Positions 24,485 through 33,251 of a stretch of 64,000 bases of DNA are shown here, piece after piece (positions within the stretch are counted from its first letter, which is position 1; every line of letters begins with the position of its first letter). The position numbers and the translations under genes are program-made. Below the pieces are notes generated by a model, which was not told the DNA's origin, did no database searches, and saw only the letters and a list, made by a program, of their open reading frames with translations. Origin of the DNA: Pseudonocardia sp. ICBG1293. GTDB taxonomy: Bacteria > Actinomycetota > Actinomycetes > Mycobacteriales > Pseudonocardiaceae. The DNA lies in the NCBI RefSeq assembly GCF_020131355.1, contig NZ_JAHLEL010000038.1, positions 310,001-374,000 on the forward strand, read 5' to 3'.

Positions 24485-25239
24485 GCCGGGGTCTCCGCGC
24501 CGGCGTCGCCTGCGGCGCGCTCCTCGTCCTCGCCCTGGCCGGGTGCACGCCCGGTGGGCAGCAGCCGTCCGGTGACGGTGCGCCGCCCGCGGCCGCCGCT
24601 CCGTCGGCGCAGGACGCCGTGGCCGCCGCGGGTACCGCGCTCGCCGACGCCGGGTCGGCCCGGGTCGACGTCGAGCTGGACTCGGTCACCGGCCCGGTGC
24701 GGGCCTCCGGGCCCGCCCGGTTCACCCCGTTCGCGGCGGACCTCACCGTCGCCCTCGGCACGCGCGGCGCCCAGGTCCGGGTGGTCGACGACCGGGCCTG
24801 GGTGCGCTTCGGCGGGAGCGACCGCTGGCAGCCGCTGTCCACGGGGCTCCTCCCGGTCGGGGCCGTCGGCGGGATGCTGCACGCGGCGCCCGGACTGCGC
24901 GACGTCGTGGCCGCGCCGGGGACGACCGACGTCGACGGCGTCCCGGCGACGACCCACTCCGGGACGGTCGACCTCGCCGCCGCCCGGGCCGCGGCCCCGG
25001 AACCCGCCGTCGCGACCCACCTCGACGAGCTCGCCGGGCTGGTCTCGCCGACCCCCCGCTTCACCGCCTGGCTCGGCGCCCCCGACGCCGCCCCCGCCGA
25101 CCGCGGGCGGCTGCTGCGGCTCCGCCTGGAGCCGCAGGCCCCGGCCACCGGGACGCAGAACGCCGGCGCCGGGGTGCCGGGCGCGGTGACCGTCTCCTTC
25201 AGCGACCCCGGGGTACCGGTGGAGATCACCGCCCCCTGA
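24481..25239 (+). CDS. Secreted lipoprotein (LppX/LprG-like)
   Basis: This 252-residue protein has a signal peptide ending in the lipobox LALAGC, so it should be lipid-anchored outside the membrane. An Ala/Pro-rich linker precedes a domain with [23 protein letters not shown] and [22 protein letters not shown], resembling the LppX_LprAFG/LolA-like beta fold that carries lipids. GTG 24481 overlaps the prfB stop by 3 bp, so it is translationally coupled. Its ligand is unknown. Confidence 0.78.
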   Translation: MSRGLRAGVACGALLVLALAGCTPGGQQPSGDGAPPAAAAPSAQDAVAAAGTALADAGSARVDVELDSVTGPVRASGPARFTPFAADLTVALGTRGAQVRVVDDRAWVRFGGSDRWQPLSTGLLPVGAVGGMLHAAPGLRDVVAAPGTTDVDGVPATTHSGTVDLAAARAAAPEPAVATHLDELAGLVSPTPRFTAWLGAPDAAPADRGRLLRLRLEPQAPATGTQNAGAGVPGAVTVSFSDPGVPVEITAP

Positions 25240-25288
25240 CGACGGCCGCTCGCGGCTCGCGCCTCGCCCCGACCCGGCCGCGGTACGT

Positions 25289-25344
25289 CGAGATGCAGCT
25301 CAGCGGGTCGCGGAGATCGACAACTCCCGCTGAGGTGCATCTCG
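25289..25344. repeat. Long inverted repeat between convergent genes
   Basis: CGAGATGCAGCTCAGCGGG (25289-25307) and CCCGCTGAGGTGCATCTCG (25326-25344) pair at 18 of 19 positions around an 18-nt loop. It lies in the 231-bp gap between the lipoprotein and MFS genes. It could be a bidirectional terminator, but the near-perfect long arms and large loop also resemble a dispersed palindromic element. The rest of the gap shows nothing recognisable. Confidence 0.7.
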
Positions 25345-25470
25345 GCGTCGCGGACGGTCGGGCTCGCGCTGGTGGCGATGCAGCCGAGGGTCGTGGGCGG
25401 GGGCGACGGGCAGCTCTGGTCTGGATCTCGACGGGCGCGAGCCGGGGCGGGCCGGACGGCGGTGCCGGGC

Positions 25471-26691
25471 TCAGCGCGGTGCGGTCGCGCCGCGGGTCAG
25501 GGCGGCGAGCGACACGGCGGAGAGCGTGGCGGCGGTCAGCATGGTCACGGCCATCGCCGTCGCGCTCGCCCCGACCAGCGGGGAGACCAGGGCCCCCAGG
25601 CCGAACTGGGTGGCTCCCAGCAGGGCCGAGCCGGCCCCGGCGCGGTCGCGGACCTCGCCGGTCGCCAGCGCCGCGCTGTTGCCCATCACGAAACCGAGGG
25701 TGGCCAGGGTCGAGAACAACAGGACCAGCACCGGCCAGCGCGCGGCACCGAGCAGCACCACGACGAGCAGCGCCGCGCACAGCACGACCAGCCCGCCGAC
25801 GGCCACGACGAGCTGGCGGCGCGGCGCGATCCGTGCGGCGAGCCGGCTGCTGACCACGTTGCCCAGCACCAGCCCGGCCGCGTTCGCCCCGAAGGCGAGG
25901 GCGTACTGCGTCGTCGAGAGCCCGAGGGTCTGCTGCAGCACGAACGGCGACCCGGAGATGTAGGCGAACATCATCGAGAACGACGTGGCGAAGGCGAGCA
26001 CGTAGCCGACGTAGCGGCGCCGCCGCAGGAGCGTGCCGACGTCGGAGACGGTCCGCCGCACCCCGCCGGTCGTGCGGGCCGAGGCCGGCAGCGTCTCGTG
26101 CACCGCGAGCAGCGACGAGACGAGCATCAGCAGCGCCAATCCGGCGAGCACCACGAAGATGCCCCGCCAGCCGACGACCCCGCCGACCGAGCTTCCGATC
26201 ACCGGTGCGACCACCGGCGCGATGCCGTTGATCGCCATCATCAGCGAGAACAGCTGCGCGGTGCGGGCGCCGGTGGTGCGGTCGGAGATCATCGCGCGGC
26301 TCAGCACCAGGCCGGCCGCCCCGCCGAAGCCCTGCAGGAAGCGGGCGACGACGAGCACCGCGACCGACGGCGCGACCGCGGCGGCCAGGCACGCGACGAA
26401 CAGCAGGACCGTGCCGGCCAGGACCAGGCGCCGACGTCCCCAGCGGTCCGAGAGCGGTCCGATCACCAGCTGCCCGACCGCCAGTCCCGCCAGGAACGCG
26501 GTCAGCGTCAGCTGCGCCGCCGACGCCGACGCGCCCAGCTCGGTGGCCACCGTCGGCAGCACCGGCAGGTACATGTCGGTGGCCAGCGGGGCCACGGCCG
26601 TCAGCAGCGCGAGGACGCTGATCCACACGCCGTCCGGCACGGTGCGGCCGCGCGCGGTCCTCGGCGCGGCCTGCTCGGTACCCACGGTCAT
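25471..26691 (-). CDS. Bcr/CflA-type multidrug MFS exporter
   Basis: This 406-residue transporter has about twelve membrane helices. Motif A is GPLSDRWGRRRLVLAG in the loop between helices 2 and 3. The start region LLTAVAPLATDMYLPVLPTVATELG and the GFGGAAGLVLSRAMISDRTTG segment are typical of Bcr/CflA drug:proton antiporters. It is divergent from a MarR regulator across an AT-rich 70-bp promoter region, an arrangement usual for drug-inducible efflux. Confidence 0.9.
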   Translation of the reverse strand: MTVGTEQAAPRTARGRTVPDGVWISVLALLTAVAPLATDMYLPVLPTVATELGASASAAQLTLTAFLAGLAVGQLVIGPLSDRWGRRRLVLAGTVLLFVACLAAAVAPSVAVLVVARFLQGFGGAAGLVLSRAMISDRTTGARTAQLFSLMMAINGIAPVVAPVIGSSVGGVVGWRGIFVVLAGLALLMLVSSLLAVHETLPASARTTGGVRRTVSDVGTLLRRRRYVGYVLAFATSFSMMFAYISGSPFVLQQTLGLSTTQYALAFGANAAGLVLGNVVSSRLAARIAPRRQLVVAVGGLVVLCAALLVVVLLGAARWPVLVLLFSTLATLGFVMGNSAALATGEVRDRAGAGSALLGATQFGLGALVSPLVGASATAMAVTMLTAATLSAVSLAALTRGATAPR

Positions 26692-26711
26692 GACGGTCCT
26701 CTCCGGCGACG

Positions 26712-26754
26712 ATCAGATCAGCTATGAAAATATATATGAACCGTCGAGTAGTAT
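26712..26754. promoter_or_regulatory. AT-rich divergent promoter between MFS and MarR genes
   Basis: This 43-bp stretch, with two TATGAA repeats around ATATAT, is far more AT-rich than its surroundings. TAGTAT at 26749-26754 is a good -10 for a leaderless MarR transcript (GTG 26762). The near-symmetric TATGAAAATATATATGA is a candidate MarR operator. Confidence 0.55.
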
Positions 26755-26761
26755 CGGGGCT

Positions 26762-27241
26762 GTGACCGGGATCAAGGGGCGCGACGACTGGGCGGCGCTG
26801 GTGGCGGCCGTCCACGACCTGTCGCGGGTGCTGCGGGCCTCGGGCGAACGCGCGGTGGGCCTCGACGCGATCACCGGATCCGAGCACGAGGTGCTCCGGT
26901 GGGTCTCGGCGCGCCCCGGGCACCCGGTCTCGGCGGTGGCCCGCGGCCTCGGGCTGCAGTCCAGCAACGTCAGCACGACCGTCCGGTCGCTGTTCGAGCG
27001 CGACCTGGTCGAGCGCCGTGCCGACCCGGCCGACGGCCGGCGTGCGCTGCTGGACCCCACGGCCCGGGCGGCCCGGCACCGCGCGCTCCTCGACGCCGCC
27101 TGGACGCGGCAGATCCGGCGCGCCCTCGACGACCTGGACGGCGCCGACGCGGCCGCCCTGCGCGCCGCGGTCCCCGTGCTCGACCGGCTCGTGGGCGCGC
27201 TGGACCCGTCACGGGACCCGGTCACCGCCGGACCGGCCTGA
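26762..27241 (+). CDS. MarR-family transcriptional regulator
   Basis: This 159-residue protein has a MarR winged helix: [61 protein letters not shown], in which the last part is the conserved wing (D-x-R). The flanking helices form the dimer interface. It is divergent from the Bcr/CflA exporter, which it probably represses until a toxic compound binds. The start is the GTG directly behind the -10 at 26749. Confidence 0.88.
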   Translation: MTGIKGRDDWAALVAAVHDLSRVLRASGERAVGLDAITGSEHEVLRWVSARPGHPVSAVARGLGLQSSNVSTTVRSLFERDLVERRADPADGRRALLDPTARAARHRALLDAAWTRQIRRALDDLDGADAAALRAAVPVLDRLVGALDPSRDPVTAGPA

Positions 27242-27279
27242 CGGGCGTGTCGTCACGGCCCGTGTACTCCGGGCGGCGG

Positions 27280-27285
27280 TACCGT
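27280..27285 (+). promoter_or_regulatory. -10 element TACCGT upstream of ftsE
   Basis: TACCGT lies 8 nt before GTG 27294 without a ribosome binding site, indicating a leaderless ftsEX transcript. Confidence 0.45.
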
Positions 27286-27293
27286 CCCGCTCC

Positions 27294-27983
27294 GTGATCG
27301 AGCTGCGGGACGTCACCAAGCGCTACCCGGCGTCCGGGCGGCCGGCGCTGGACCGGGTCTCCGCGACGGTCGGGGCGGGCGAGTTCGTGTTCCTGATCGG
27401 GCCGTCCGGGTCGGGCAAGTCGACGCTGCTGCGGCTGCTGCTGCGCGAGGACGTGCCCACCTCCGGTTCGATCCTCATCGACGGCATGGACGTCGCCGGG
27501 CTGCCCCGGCGCAAGGTGCCGAAGCTGCGCCAGCGGATCGGCTGCGTGTTCCAGGACTTCCGGCTGCTGCCCAAGCGGACCGTCGCCGGCAACGTCGCGT
27601 TCGCGCTCGAGGTGCTGGGCCGCAGGCCTTCGGAGATCCGGGTCGCCGTGCCCGAGCTGCTGGAGATGGTGGGGCTGCAGGGCAAGGCCGAGCGGCTGCC
27701 GCACGAGCTGTCCGGCGGCGAGCAGCAGCGCGTCGCCATCGCCAGGGCGTCGGTGAACCGGCCCCCGTTGCTGCTGGCCGACGAGCCCACCGGCAACCTC
27801 GACCCCGAGACCGGGCGGGAGATCATGCAGGTCCTGGAGCGCATCAACCGCGCGGGCACCACGGTGCTCATGGCCACGCACGACTCGTCGATCGTGGACG
27901 CGATGCGGCGCCGGGTGATCGAGCTGTCCGACGGCGGCGTGCTGCGTGACGAGGCCCGCGCGGTCTACGGGGCGGGCCGGTAG
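27294..27983 (+). CDS. ftsE: Cell-division ABC ATPase FtsE
   Basis: This 229-residue ATPase has Walker [10 protein letters not shown], the Q-loop in [21 protein letters not shown], signature [14 protein letters not shown] and Walker [13 protein letters not shown]. Length and sequence match FtsE, which with FtsX activates septal peptidoglycan hydrolases. The GTG start gives [15 protein letters not shown]. The stop is immediately followed by the ftsX ATG, so the two are translationally linked. Confidence 0.95.
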   Translation: MIELRDVTKRYPASGRPALDRVSATVGAGEFVFLIGPSGSGKSTLLRLLLREDVPTSGSILIDGMDVAGLPRRKVPKLRQRIGCVFQDFRLLPKRTVAGNVAFALEVLGRRPSEIRVAVPELLEMVGLQGKAERLPHELSGGEQQRVAIARASVNRPPLLLADEPTGNLDPETGREIMQVLERINRAGTTVLMATHDSSIVDAMRRRVIELSDGGVLRDEARAVYGAGR

Positions 27984-28886
27984 ATGCGCCCCGCCCTGCT
28001 CACCCGCGAGGTCTCCTCCGGTCTGCGCCGCAACGTCACGATGACCGTCGCGATGGTGCTGACCACGGCGGTCACCCTGATGTCGGTCGGCGCGGGCCTG
28101 CTCGTGCTGCGCACGATCGACGACATCTCCGCGCTCTACACGAACCGGCTCGAGATCCAGGTGGCACTCACCCCGGACGTCTCGGAGACCGACCCCGACT
28201 GCAGCGGGCCGACGTGCGCGTCGGTGCGCAGCGCGCTGGAGGCCGCCCCGGGCGTCGGTGGGGTCGCGTTCGAGTCCCAGCAGCAGGCCTACACCCGCTT
28301 CCGCGAGCTGTTCGCCGGGCAGTCGGTGGCCGACGTCGCCCGGCCGCAGTCGCTGCCCGCCACCCTGCGGGTCACGCTGACCGACCAGCAGGCGGGTGCC
28401 GCGGCGGCCCGGGCCGCCGTCGAGGGGCGGCCCGGGGTGCGTGGCGTGATCGACCAGCGCGACGTCGTCGGGACCCTGTTCGACTTCCTCAACGGCGTGC
28501 GCAACGTGGCGTTCGCGCTCGCCGTCGTGCAGGCGTTCGCGGCGATCCTGCTGATCTCCAACACGGTGCAGGTCTCGGCGTTCATGCGGCGCACCGAGGT
28601 CGGCGTGATGCGACTGGTCGGGGCGACGCGCTGGACCACCCAGCTACCGTTCCTGGTCGAGGCCGCCATCGCCGGGGCCGTGGGCGGGGCCCTCGCCGGG
28701 ATCGGCCTGGTCGCGGCCAAGTACGCCGTCGTCGACGACCTGTTCGCCGCGATGGGTCAGGCCGGCGTGATCCCGCCGGTCCGGATCACCGACGTGCTGG
28801 TGGTCTCGGCGTTGCTCGTGCCCGCCGGGGCCCTCGTCGCGGGGGTCACCGGCTATGTGACCCTGCGCGCCTACGTGAAGGTCTGA
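27984..28886 (+). CDS. ftsX: Cell-division membrane protein FtsX
   Basis: This 300-residue protein has one N-terminal helix (VTMTVAMVLTTAVTLMSVGAGLLVL), a long extracytoplasmic loop with two cysteines (DCSGPTC), and three C-terminal helices including the FtsX-domain segment VQVSAFMRRTEVGVMRLVGATRW. This is the standard FtsX topology. It anchors FtsE at the septum and passes ATP-driven changes to cell wall hydrolases. It overlaps nothing and ends 4 bp before the convergent reductase gene. Confidence 0.95.
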   Translation: MRPALLTREVSSGLRRNVTMTVAMVLTTAVTLMSVGAGLLVLRTIDDISALYTNRLEIQVALTPDVSETDPDCSGPTCASVRSALEAAPGVGGVAFESQQQAYTRFRELFAGQSVADVARPQSLPATLRVTLTDQQAGAAAARAAVEGRPGVRGVIDQRDVVGTLFDFLNGVRNVAFALAVVQAFAAILLISNTVQVSAFMRRTEVGVMRLVGATRWTTQLPFLVEAAIAGAVGGALAGIGLVAAKYAVVDDLFAAMGQAGVIPPVRITDVLVVSALLVPAGALVAGVTGYVTLRAYVKV

Positions 28887-28890
28887 GCGC

Positions 28891-29751
28891 TCACCCCGCG
28901 GGGGCGAACGCCGCGGCGTGGTCGTGGGCGAACTCCTCCAGGGTGCGGGCCGGGTGGCCGGTGAGGACGACCACGGCGTCGTCCACCCGGGCGGCCTCGC
29001 CCCGCGCGTAGTGGGCGTAGTCCTCGACCAGCCCCGCGGCCTGCCAGGGCGGCAGCACCCCGTGCAGGGCGGTGGCGAAGGCCTGCGGGGTGAGGTCGTC
29101 GAAGGACACCGGGTGCCCGGTGGCCCCGGTCAGCGCCGCGGCGATCTCGGGGTGGGTGACGGCACGTGGTCCGGTGAGGTCGTGCACCGCGCCGTCGGGT
29201 CCGGCGCCGGTGAGCACCGCCGCGGCGGCGTCGGCGATGTCGCGCACGTCGACCGCGCTCACCGCGGCGCCGCCGATCGGGGCGCCGAACCGGCCGGTCG
29301 CGGCGACCAGGGGGGCGAAGGCCAGCAGGCCCTGCAGGAAGAGGTTCGGCCGCAGCACCACATGGCCGATGCCCAGGTCGCGGACGTGCTGCTCCACCTC
29401 GGCGTGCCAGCGCAGGAACCGCACGGGGGAGTCCGCCCGCGCCGCGAACTGCGACAGCAGCACCAGCCGGGACACCCCGGCGGCCGCGGCGGCGTCGGCC
29501 ACCGCGATCTGTGTGGCCGCGGCGTCGGGGGCCGAGGGCGAGTTGAGGAACACCGCGTCGACCCCCCGCAGCGCCGGGGCGACGGCCGAGGGGTCGCGCA
29601 GGTCGCCCCGCGCGACCTCGACCCCGGACCGGGCGAGCCGGGCGGGGTCGCGGACCAGCGCCCGCACCGTCACGTCGCGGTCGCCGAGCGCGGTCAGCAG
29701 GTGGCCGCCGATCCCGCCGGTCGCCCCGGTCACCAGCACCGTCGTGGTCAT
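28891..29751 (-). CDS. NmrA-like NAD(P)H-binding reductase
   Basis: This 286-residue atypical short-chain dehydrogenase starts MTTTVLVTGATGGIGGHLL, the GxxGxxG dinucleotide site. It lacks the YxxxK catalytic pair and shows VVLRPNLFLQGLL as in NmrA/QOR2-like proteins. These act as quinone or isoflavone reductases or as redox sensors. It stands alone on the minus strand between ftsX and smpB, breaking the usual ftsX-smpB adjacency. The substrate is unknown. Confidence 0.85.
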   Translation of the reverse strand: MTTTVLVTGATGGIGGHLLTALGDRDVTVRALVRDPARLARSGVEVARGDLRDPSAVAPALRGVDAVFLNSPSAPDAAATQIAVADAAAAAGVSRLVLLSQFAARADSPVRFLRWHAEVEQHVRDLGIGHVVLRPNLFLQGLLAFAPLVAATGRFGAPIGGAAVSAVDVRDIADAAAAVLTGAGPDGAVHDLTGPRAVTHPEIAAALTGATGHPVSFDDLTPQAFATALHGVLPPWQAAGLVEDYAHYARGEAARVDDAVVVLTGHPARTLEEFAHDHAAAFAPAG

Positions 29752-29880
29752 CGCTACTCCTGTGGTCGCTGATTCGATACGAGAGCGATGCTCTCAAAAA
29801 GGAGTGTGGACCGTCGGGAGCAGAAGTGCAAGAGCACTGCTCCGGTGGCGCCGCGACCGGATACCGGTGGCGTACGCGGG

Positions 29881-29886
29881 TAGGCT
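29881..29886 (+). promoter_or_regulatory. -10 element TAGGCT upstream of smpB
   Basis: TAGGCT lies 6 nt before GTG 29893; no ribosome binding site is present, so smpB is probably leaderless. Confidence 0.5.
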
Positions 29887-29892
29887 GGTCGT

Positions 29893-30381
29893 GTGAAGGA
29901 ACAGGGCCGGAAGGTGATCGCGCAGAACCGTCGGGCCCGGCACGACTACGCGATCCTGGAGGAGTTCGAGGCCGGGGTCGCGCTCAAGGGGACCGAGGTG
30001 AAGAGCCTCCGTCTGGGCCGGGCGTCGCTGGTCGACGCCTTCGCCACCATCGACGACGGCGAGATCTTCCTGCGCAACCTGCACATCCCGGAGTACGTGC
30101 GCGGCAGCTGGACCAACCACGAGCCGCGTCGTACCCGCAAGCTGCTGCTGCACCGCGGGGAGATCGACCGGCTGATGGGCAAGACCCGCGAGGGCGGGCT
30201 CACCCTGGTGCCGCTGTCGCTGTACTTCAACGACGGCAAGGTGAAGTGCGAGATCGCCCTCGCCAAGGGCAAGAAGGACTACGACAAGCGTCGTGACCTG
30301 GCGAAGAAGGACGCGCAGAAGGAGATCGCGCGTGCGGTCGGCCGCGCGGCCAAGGGGCGGGCGCGGGACCTGCGCGGCTGA
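29893..30381 (+). CDS. smpB: tmRNA-binding protein SmpB
   Basis: This 162-residue protein has the SmpB hallmarks [32 protein letters not shown] and YSG-type beta-barrel segments ([24 protein letters not shown]), plus the Lys-rich tail [22 protein letters not shown] that inserts in the mRNA channel. It delivers tmRNA to stalled ribosomes. Its tmRNA partner is about 10 kb downstream at 40523, with an accessory block between the two. Confidence 0.96.
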   Translation: MKEQGRKVIAQNRRARHDYAILEEFEAGVALKGTEVKSLRLGRASLVDAFATIDDGEIFLRNLHIPEYVRGSWTNHEPRRTRKLLLHRGEIDRLMGKTREGGLTLVPLSLYFNDGKVKCEIALAKGKKDYDKRRDLAKKDAQKEIARAVGRAAKGRARDLRG

Positions 30382-30536
30382 GCGACGGTCCTCGGCGCCG
30401 GGCCGCCGGAACGGCTCGCGCCCCTGGGCGGGTGGCTGCCCACCGGGGGCCGCGTCCGGCGTGAGCCCCCGGGGGTGGCCCGTCTCCGGGGTGCCCCACG
30501 GGCGGTCGGCCCCGGGGTGGACGGGCCGGCCCGGTC

Positions 30537-30575
30537 GCCACGGCCGATCGCCACGGCCGATCGCCACAGCCGGTC
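30537..30575. repeat. Three tandem 13-bp repeats
   Basis: GCCACGGCCGATC occurs at 30537-30549 and 30550-30562, with a two-base variant GCCACAGCCGGTC at 30563-30575. They lie in the 210-bp gap between smpB and the convergent P450 gene. The gap also holds several short GC-rich hairpins that may act as terminators, and nothing else recognisable. Confidence 0.75.
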
Positions 30576-30591
30576 GCCGGGCCCGCCCGGG

Positions 30592-31791
30592 TCAGGCCCG
30601 CACGACCTCCAGGGGCACCGACCGGGTGCCCCACTCGGCCCAGATCGCCATCTCCGGCTCGCCGGCGAGCTGGAAGCCGGCGCTGCGCGAGAGCGCCTCC
30701 TCCAGGGTCACCCGCATCATCATGCGAGCCAGGGGAGCCCCGGGGCAGCTGTGCGTGCCGCGGCCGAAGGAGATGTGGTCGGCGATGTTGGGCCGGTGCA
30801 GCTCGAAGGTCTCGCCGTCGGGGAAGACACGCTCGTCGCGGTTGGCCGAGGTGTACACCAGCGCGATCGGGTCCCCGGCCCGGATCGGCTGCCCGGAGAG
30901 CTCGGTGTCGGTGCGCGCGGTGCGCGCCATGCCCCGGTAGGGCGAGTACAGGCGCAGGAACTCCTCGACCGCGGCCGGGATGAGCCCGGGCTCCGCGCGC
31001 AGCCGGTCCTGCAGCTCCGTGTCCCGGGACAGGTGCACGAACATGTTCCCGATGAACACGCTCGGCGCGACCATGCCGGTCACGATCAGCTGGCGCACGC
31101 AGCCCAGCACCATCGGGGCCGGCAGCGGCTCGCCGCGGTAGTCGGTCGCGATCAGGGCCGCGGTCAGGTCCTCGCGCGGGTCGTACCCGCCGCCCCGCCG
31201 GGAGTCGATGATGTCCTGGGCGATGTCGTAGAGCCGGCCGCTGAGCGACTTGACGACGTCGTGGTCGAGGACCTGGATGGCGTCGACGTAGCGCCCGCTC
31301 ACCTGCTTGATCTCCTCGGAGACGTCCGTGGAGAGGTTGAAGAACTCGGCGAAGACGAACGCCGGGAAGCGCTGGGCGTACTGCCGGCACACGTCGACCC
31401 ACCGGGCGTCGATCAGCGGGTCGAGCAGGCCGACCGCGGCGGCGCGCACCTTCGGCTCCAGTGCCCGCATCCGCGGCGGGGTGAAGGCTCCGTTGATGAC
31501 CCGCCGGTAGGCCATGTGCTCGGGCGGGTCGAGGTGCAGCGGGGGCCGGACGCCGGTGAAGGCGAACTTCGGCACCGCGTTCTGCCGGGAGGTGGTGAAC
31601 CGGTCGATGTCGGTGATCACCGTCAGCACCTCGTCGTAGCCGAGGGCGGCCCAGAAGCCGTCGTAGGTCTGGCTGCGGGCCAGCGGGCACCGGGAGCGCA
31701 GCTCGGCGAACTCGGCGTGCGCGCTGGTGAACGTCTCGCCGGGGCGGACCGGGTCGAAGTCGTGCGCGTCGCGGCGGTCGGCGGTCGTCAT
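30592..31791 (-). CDS. Cytochrome P450 lacking the usual I-helix threonine (P450-A)
   Basis: This 399-residue P450 has the ExxR motif in AAVEEFLRLYSPYRG and the heme loop FGRGTHSCPGAPLAR with the cysteine ligand. The I-helix reads LIVTGMVAPSVFIGN, where typical P450s have AGxxT, so the residue aligned with the catalytic Thr is Ala. The same GMVAP motif occurs in the second P450 at 35023, and the two are clearly one subfamily. It is divergent from the importer operon across about 205 bp. The altered motif could mean substrate-assisted oxygen activation or a peroxygenase-like reaction. No ferredoxin is adjacent. Confidence 0.92.
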   Translation of the reverse strand: MTTADRRDAHDFDPVRPGETFTSAHAEFAELRSRCPLARSQTYDGFWAALGYDEVLTVITDIDRFTTSRQNAVPKFAFTGVRPPLHLDPPEHMAYRRVINGAFTPPRMRALEPKVRAAAVGLLDPLIDARWVDVCRQYAQRFPAFVFAEFFNLSTDVSEEIKQVSGRYVDAIQVLDHDVVKSLSGRLYDIAQDIIDSRRGGGYDPREDLTAALIATDYRGEPLPAPMVLGCVRQLIVTGMVAPSVFIGNMFVHLSRDTELQDRLRAEPGLIPAAVEEFLRLYSPYRGMARTARTDTELSGQPIRAGDPIALVYTSANRDERVFPDGETFELHRPNIADHISFGRGTHSCPGAPLARMMMRVTLEEALSRSAGFQLAGEPEMAIWAEWGTRSVPLEVVRA

Positions 31792-31859
31792 CGGGGCGGT
31801 CCTCTCGCGCGGTTCCCGGCCGCAGCAGCGACCGGTGCTCCATGAATTTCGCTGTACTG

Positions 31860-31888
31860 TTGACGAGAGTCAAGCAAACGGCAAATAT
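31860..31888 (+). promoter_or_regulatory. Candidate promoter and small palindrome for the importer operon
   Basis: TTGACG (31860-31865) is spaced 17 bp from AAATAT (31883-31888), a plausible -35/-10 pair. TTGAC-GAGA-GTCAA (31860-31873) is a perfect 5-bp inverted repeat over the -35, a possible repressor site. The region is relatively AT-rich and lies between the divergent P450-A and the ATPase gene. Confidence 0.45.
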
Positions 31889-31997
31889 GACCGCCGTCGA
31901 TCAGGTGTGACCCGGGCCATCGTTGGCGGCGATCGTGACGTCTCCGGGCTCGTCGTACCGGTCGTGCAGAACCGCCTACCCGGAACAGGTCGATGCG

Positions 31998-33251
31998 ATG
32001 ACGCCCGACGCACGTGGCTCCTCCGCTACGCCCATCGTCGAAGTGCACCACCTCGTGAAGCAGTTCCGGCGCTCCGACGGAGCCGTCGTGAACGCCATCG
32101 ACGACGTCTCGTTCGCGATGCGTCCCGGCGAGTTCGTCGTGCTGCTCGGGCCCAGCGGCTGTGGCAAGACCACCCTGCTGCGTGCGATCGCCGGCCTGGA
32201 GACGCCGGACTCCGGATCGATCCGGATCGGCGCGACGACCGGGTTCTGTGCGGCGCAGGGGATCGCGGTGCCGCCGGAGAAGCGGCGGATCAGCATGGTC
32301 TTCCAGTCCTACGCGCTGTGGCCGCACATGACCGCGTTCGCCAACGTGGCCTACCCGCTGCAGTGCCGGCGTGGCTCGAGGGTGTCGCGCGCGGAGCTCG
32401 GCGAGCGGGTCCGGCGGGCGCTCGGGCTCGTCGGCGTCGGGGATCTCGAACGCTCCTACCCCGGGCAGATGAGCGGCGGTCAGCAGCAGCGCGTCGCGCT
32501 CGCCAGGGCGCTGGTGAGCAACGACGAGCTCGTGCTCTTCGACGAGCCACTGTCCAACGTGGATGCCAAGGTGCGCGAGCAGCTGCGCGGCGAGCTGTCC
32601 TCGATGCAGCGCGAGCTCGGCTTCTCCGCGCTGTTCGTCACCCACGACCAGACCGAGGCGATGGAGCTCGCGGACCGGATCGCGGTACTGGACCGCGGCC
32701 GGATCGTGCAGTTCGCGACCCCCCGGGAGATCTACCACCGACCGGCCACCCGGTACGTGGCGACGTTCGTCGGCGCGATGAACGAGCTCGCCGGGACGGT
32801 GTCCGCGGTGGACGGGGACGACGTCGTCGTCCGGACCCCGGCGGGCCGGGTCGTCGGGCGGGCCGGGGGCGTCGCCGTGCGGCCCGGTGACGAGGTGACG
32901 ACGATGTGGCGTCCCGAGCGCGGTCGGGTCCGCGGCGCGGACGCGGCACCCGGACCCGGCGACGCAGGCCCGACCCCACCGGTGAACCGCTGGCCCGCCG
33001 ACGTGACGGCCACCCGGTTCGTCGGCGCGCACACCGAGTACCGGCTCCGGATCGGCGACACCGACGCGCGGGTGTGGCACCCACGCGGCGATCTCGCCGC
33101 CACCGGACCGGCGACGGTGTCGGTCGGGGCCGACGACGTCATCGTGCTGCCGGCCGGACAGGCCGACGGCCCGGGCGACCCGGCCCCCGCCGGGGACCGT
33201 CCCGGCGGACCGGCCGGGCAGGCCGCCCCGGCGATGGCGCCCGCGTCGTGA
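31998..33251 (+). CDS. ABC importer ATPase (FbpC/PotA type)
   Basis: This 417-residue ATPase has Walker A GPSGCGKTT, Q-loop MVFQSYALWPHMTAFANV, signature MSGGQQQRVALARA, Walker B LVLFDEPLSNVD and the switch FVTHDQTEAMELADRI, in the order of iron, thiamine or polyamine importers. A C-terminal TOBE-like regulatory domain starts near residue 250, and the last 40 residues are Gly/Pro-rich. The ATG 31998 start is the most natural. Its stop overlaps the permease GTG by 4 bp. It heads a four-gene operon with the permease, a P450 and the binding protein. Confidence 0.92.
   Translation: MTPDARGSSATPIVEVHHLVKQFRRSDGAVVNAIDDVSFAMRPGEFVVLLGPSGCGKTTLLRAIAGLETPDSGSIRIGATTGFCAAQGIAVPPEKRRISMVFQSYALWPHMTAFANVAYPLQCRRGSRVSRAELGERVRRALGLVGVGDLERSYPGQMSGGQQQRVALARALVSNDELVLFDEPLSNVDAKVREQLRGELSSMQRELGFSALFVTHDQTEAMELADRIAVLDRGRIVQFATPREIYHRPATRYVATFVGAMNELAGTVSAVDGDDVVVRTPAGRVVGRAGGVAVRPGDEVTTMWRPERGRVRGADAAPGPGDAGPTPPVNRWPADVTATRFVGAHTEYRLRIGDTDARVWHPRGDLAATGPATVSVGADDVIVLPAGQADGPGDPAPAGDRPGGPAGQAAPAMAPAS

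Noticed and set aside
25226..27079. Very long open frames on the strand opposite real genes (for example 25226-27079, 48191-51952 and 8532-10739)
   Set aside because: In DNA this GC-rich, antisense frames stay open by chance. Their Arg/Pro/Gly-rich translations match no family, while the sense frames encode recognisable proteins.
30382..30591. Attachment-site copy of the tmRNA 3' end near smpB
   Set aside because: I looked for the GGTTCGATTCCCGGCACCTCC segment on the smpB side of the accessory block and found no convincing match.
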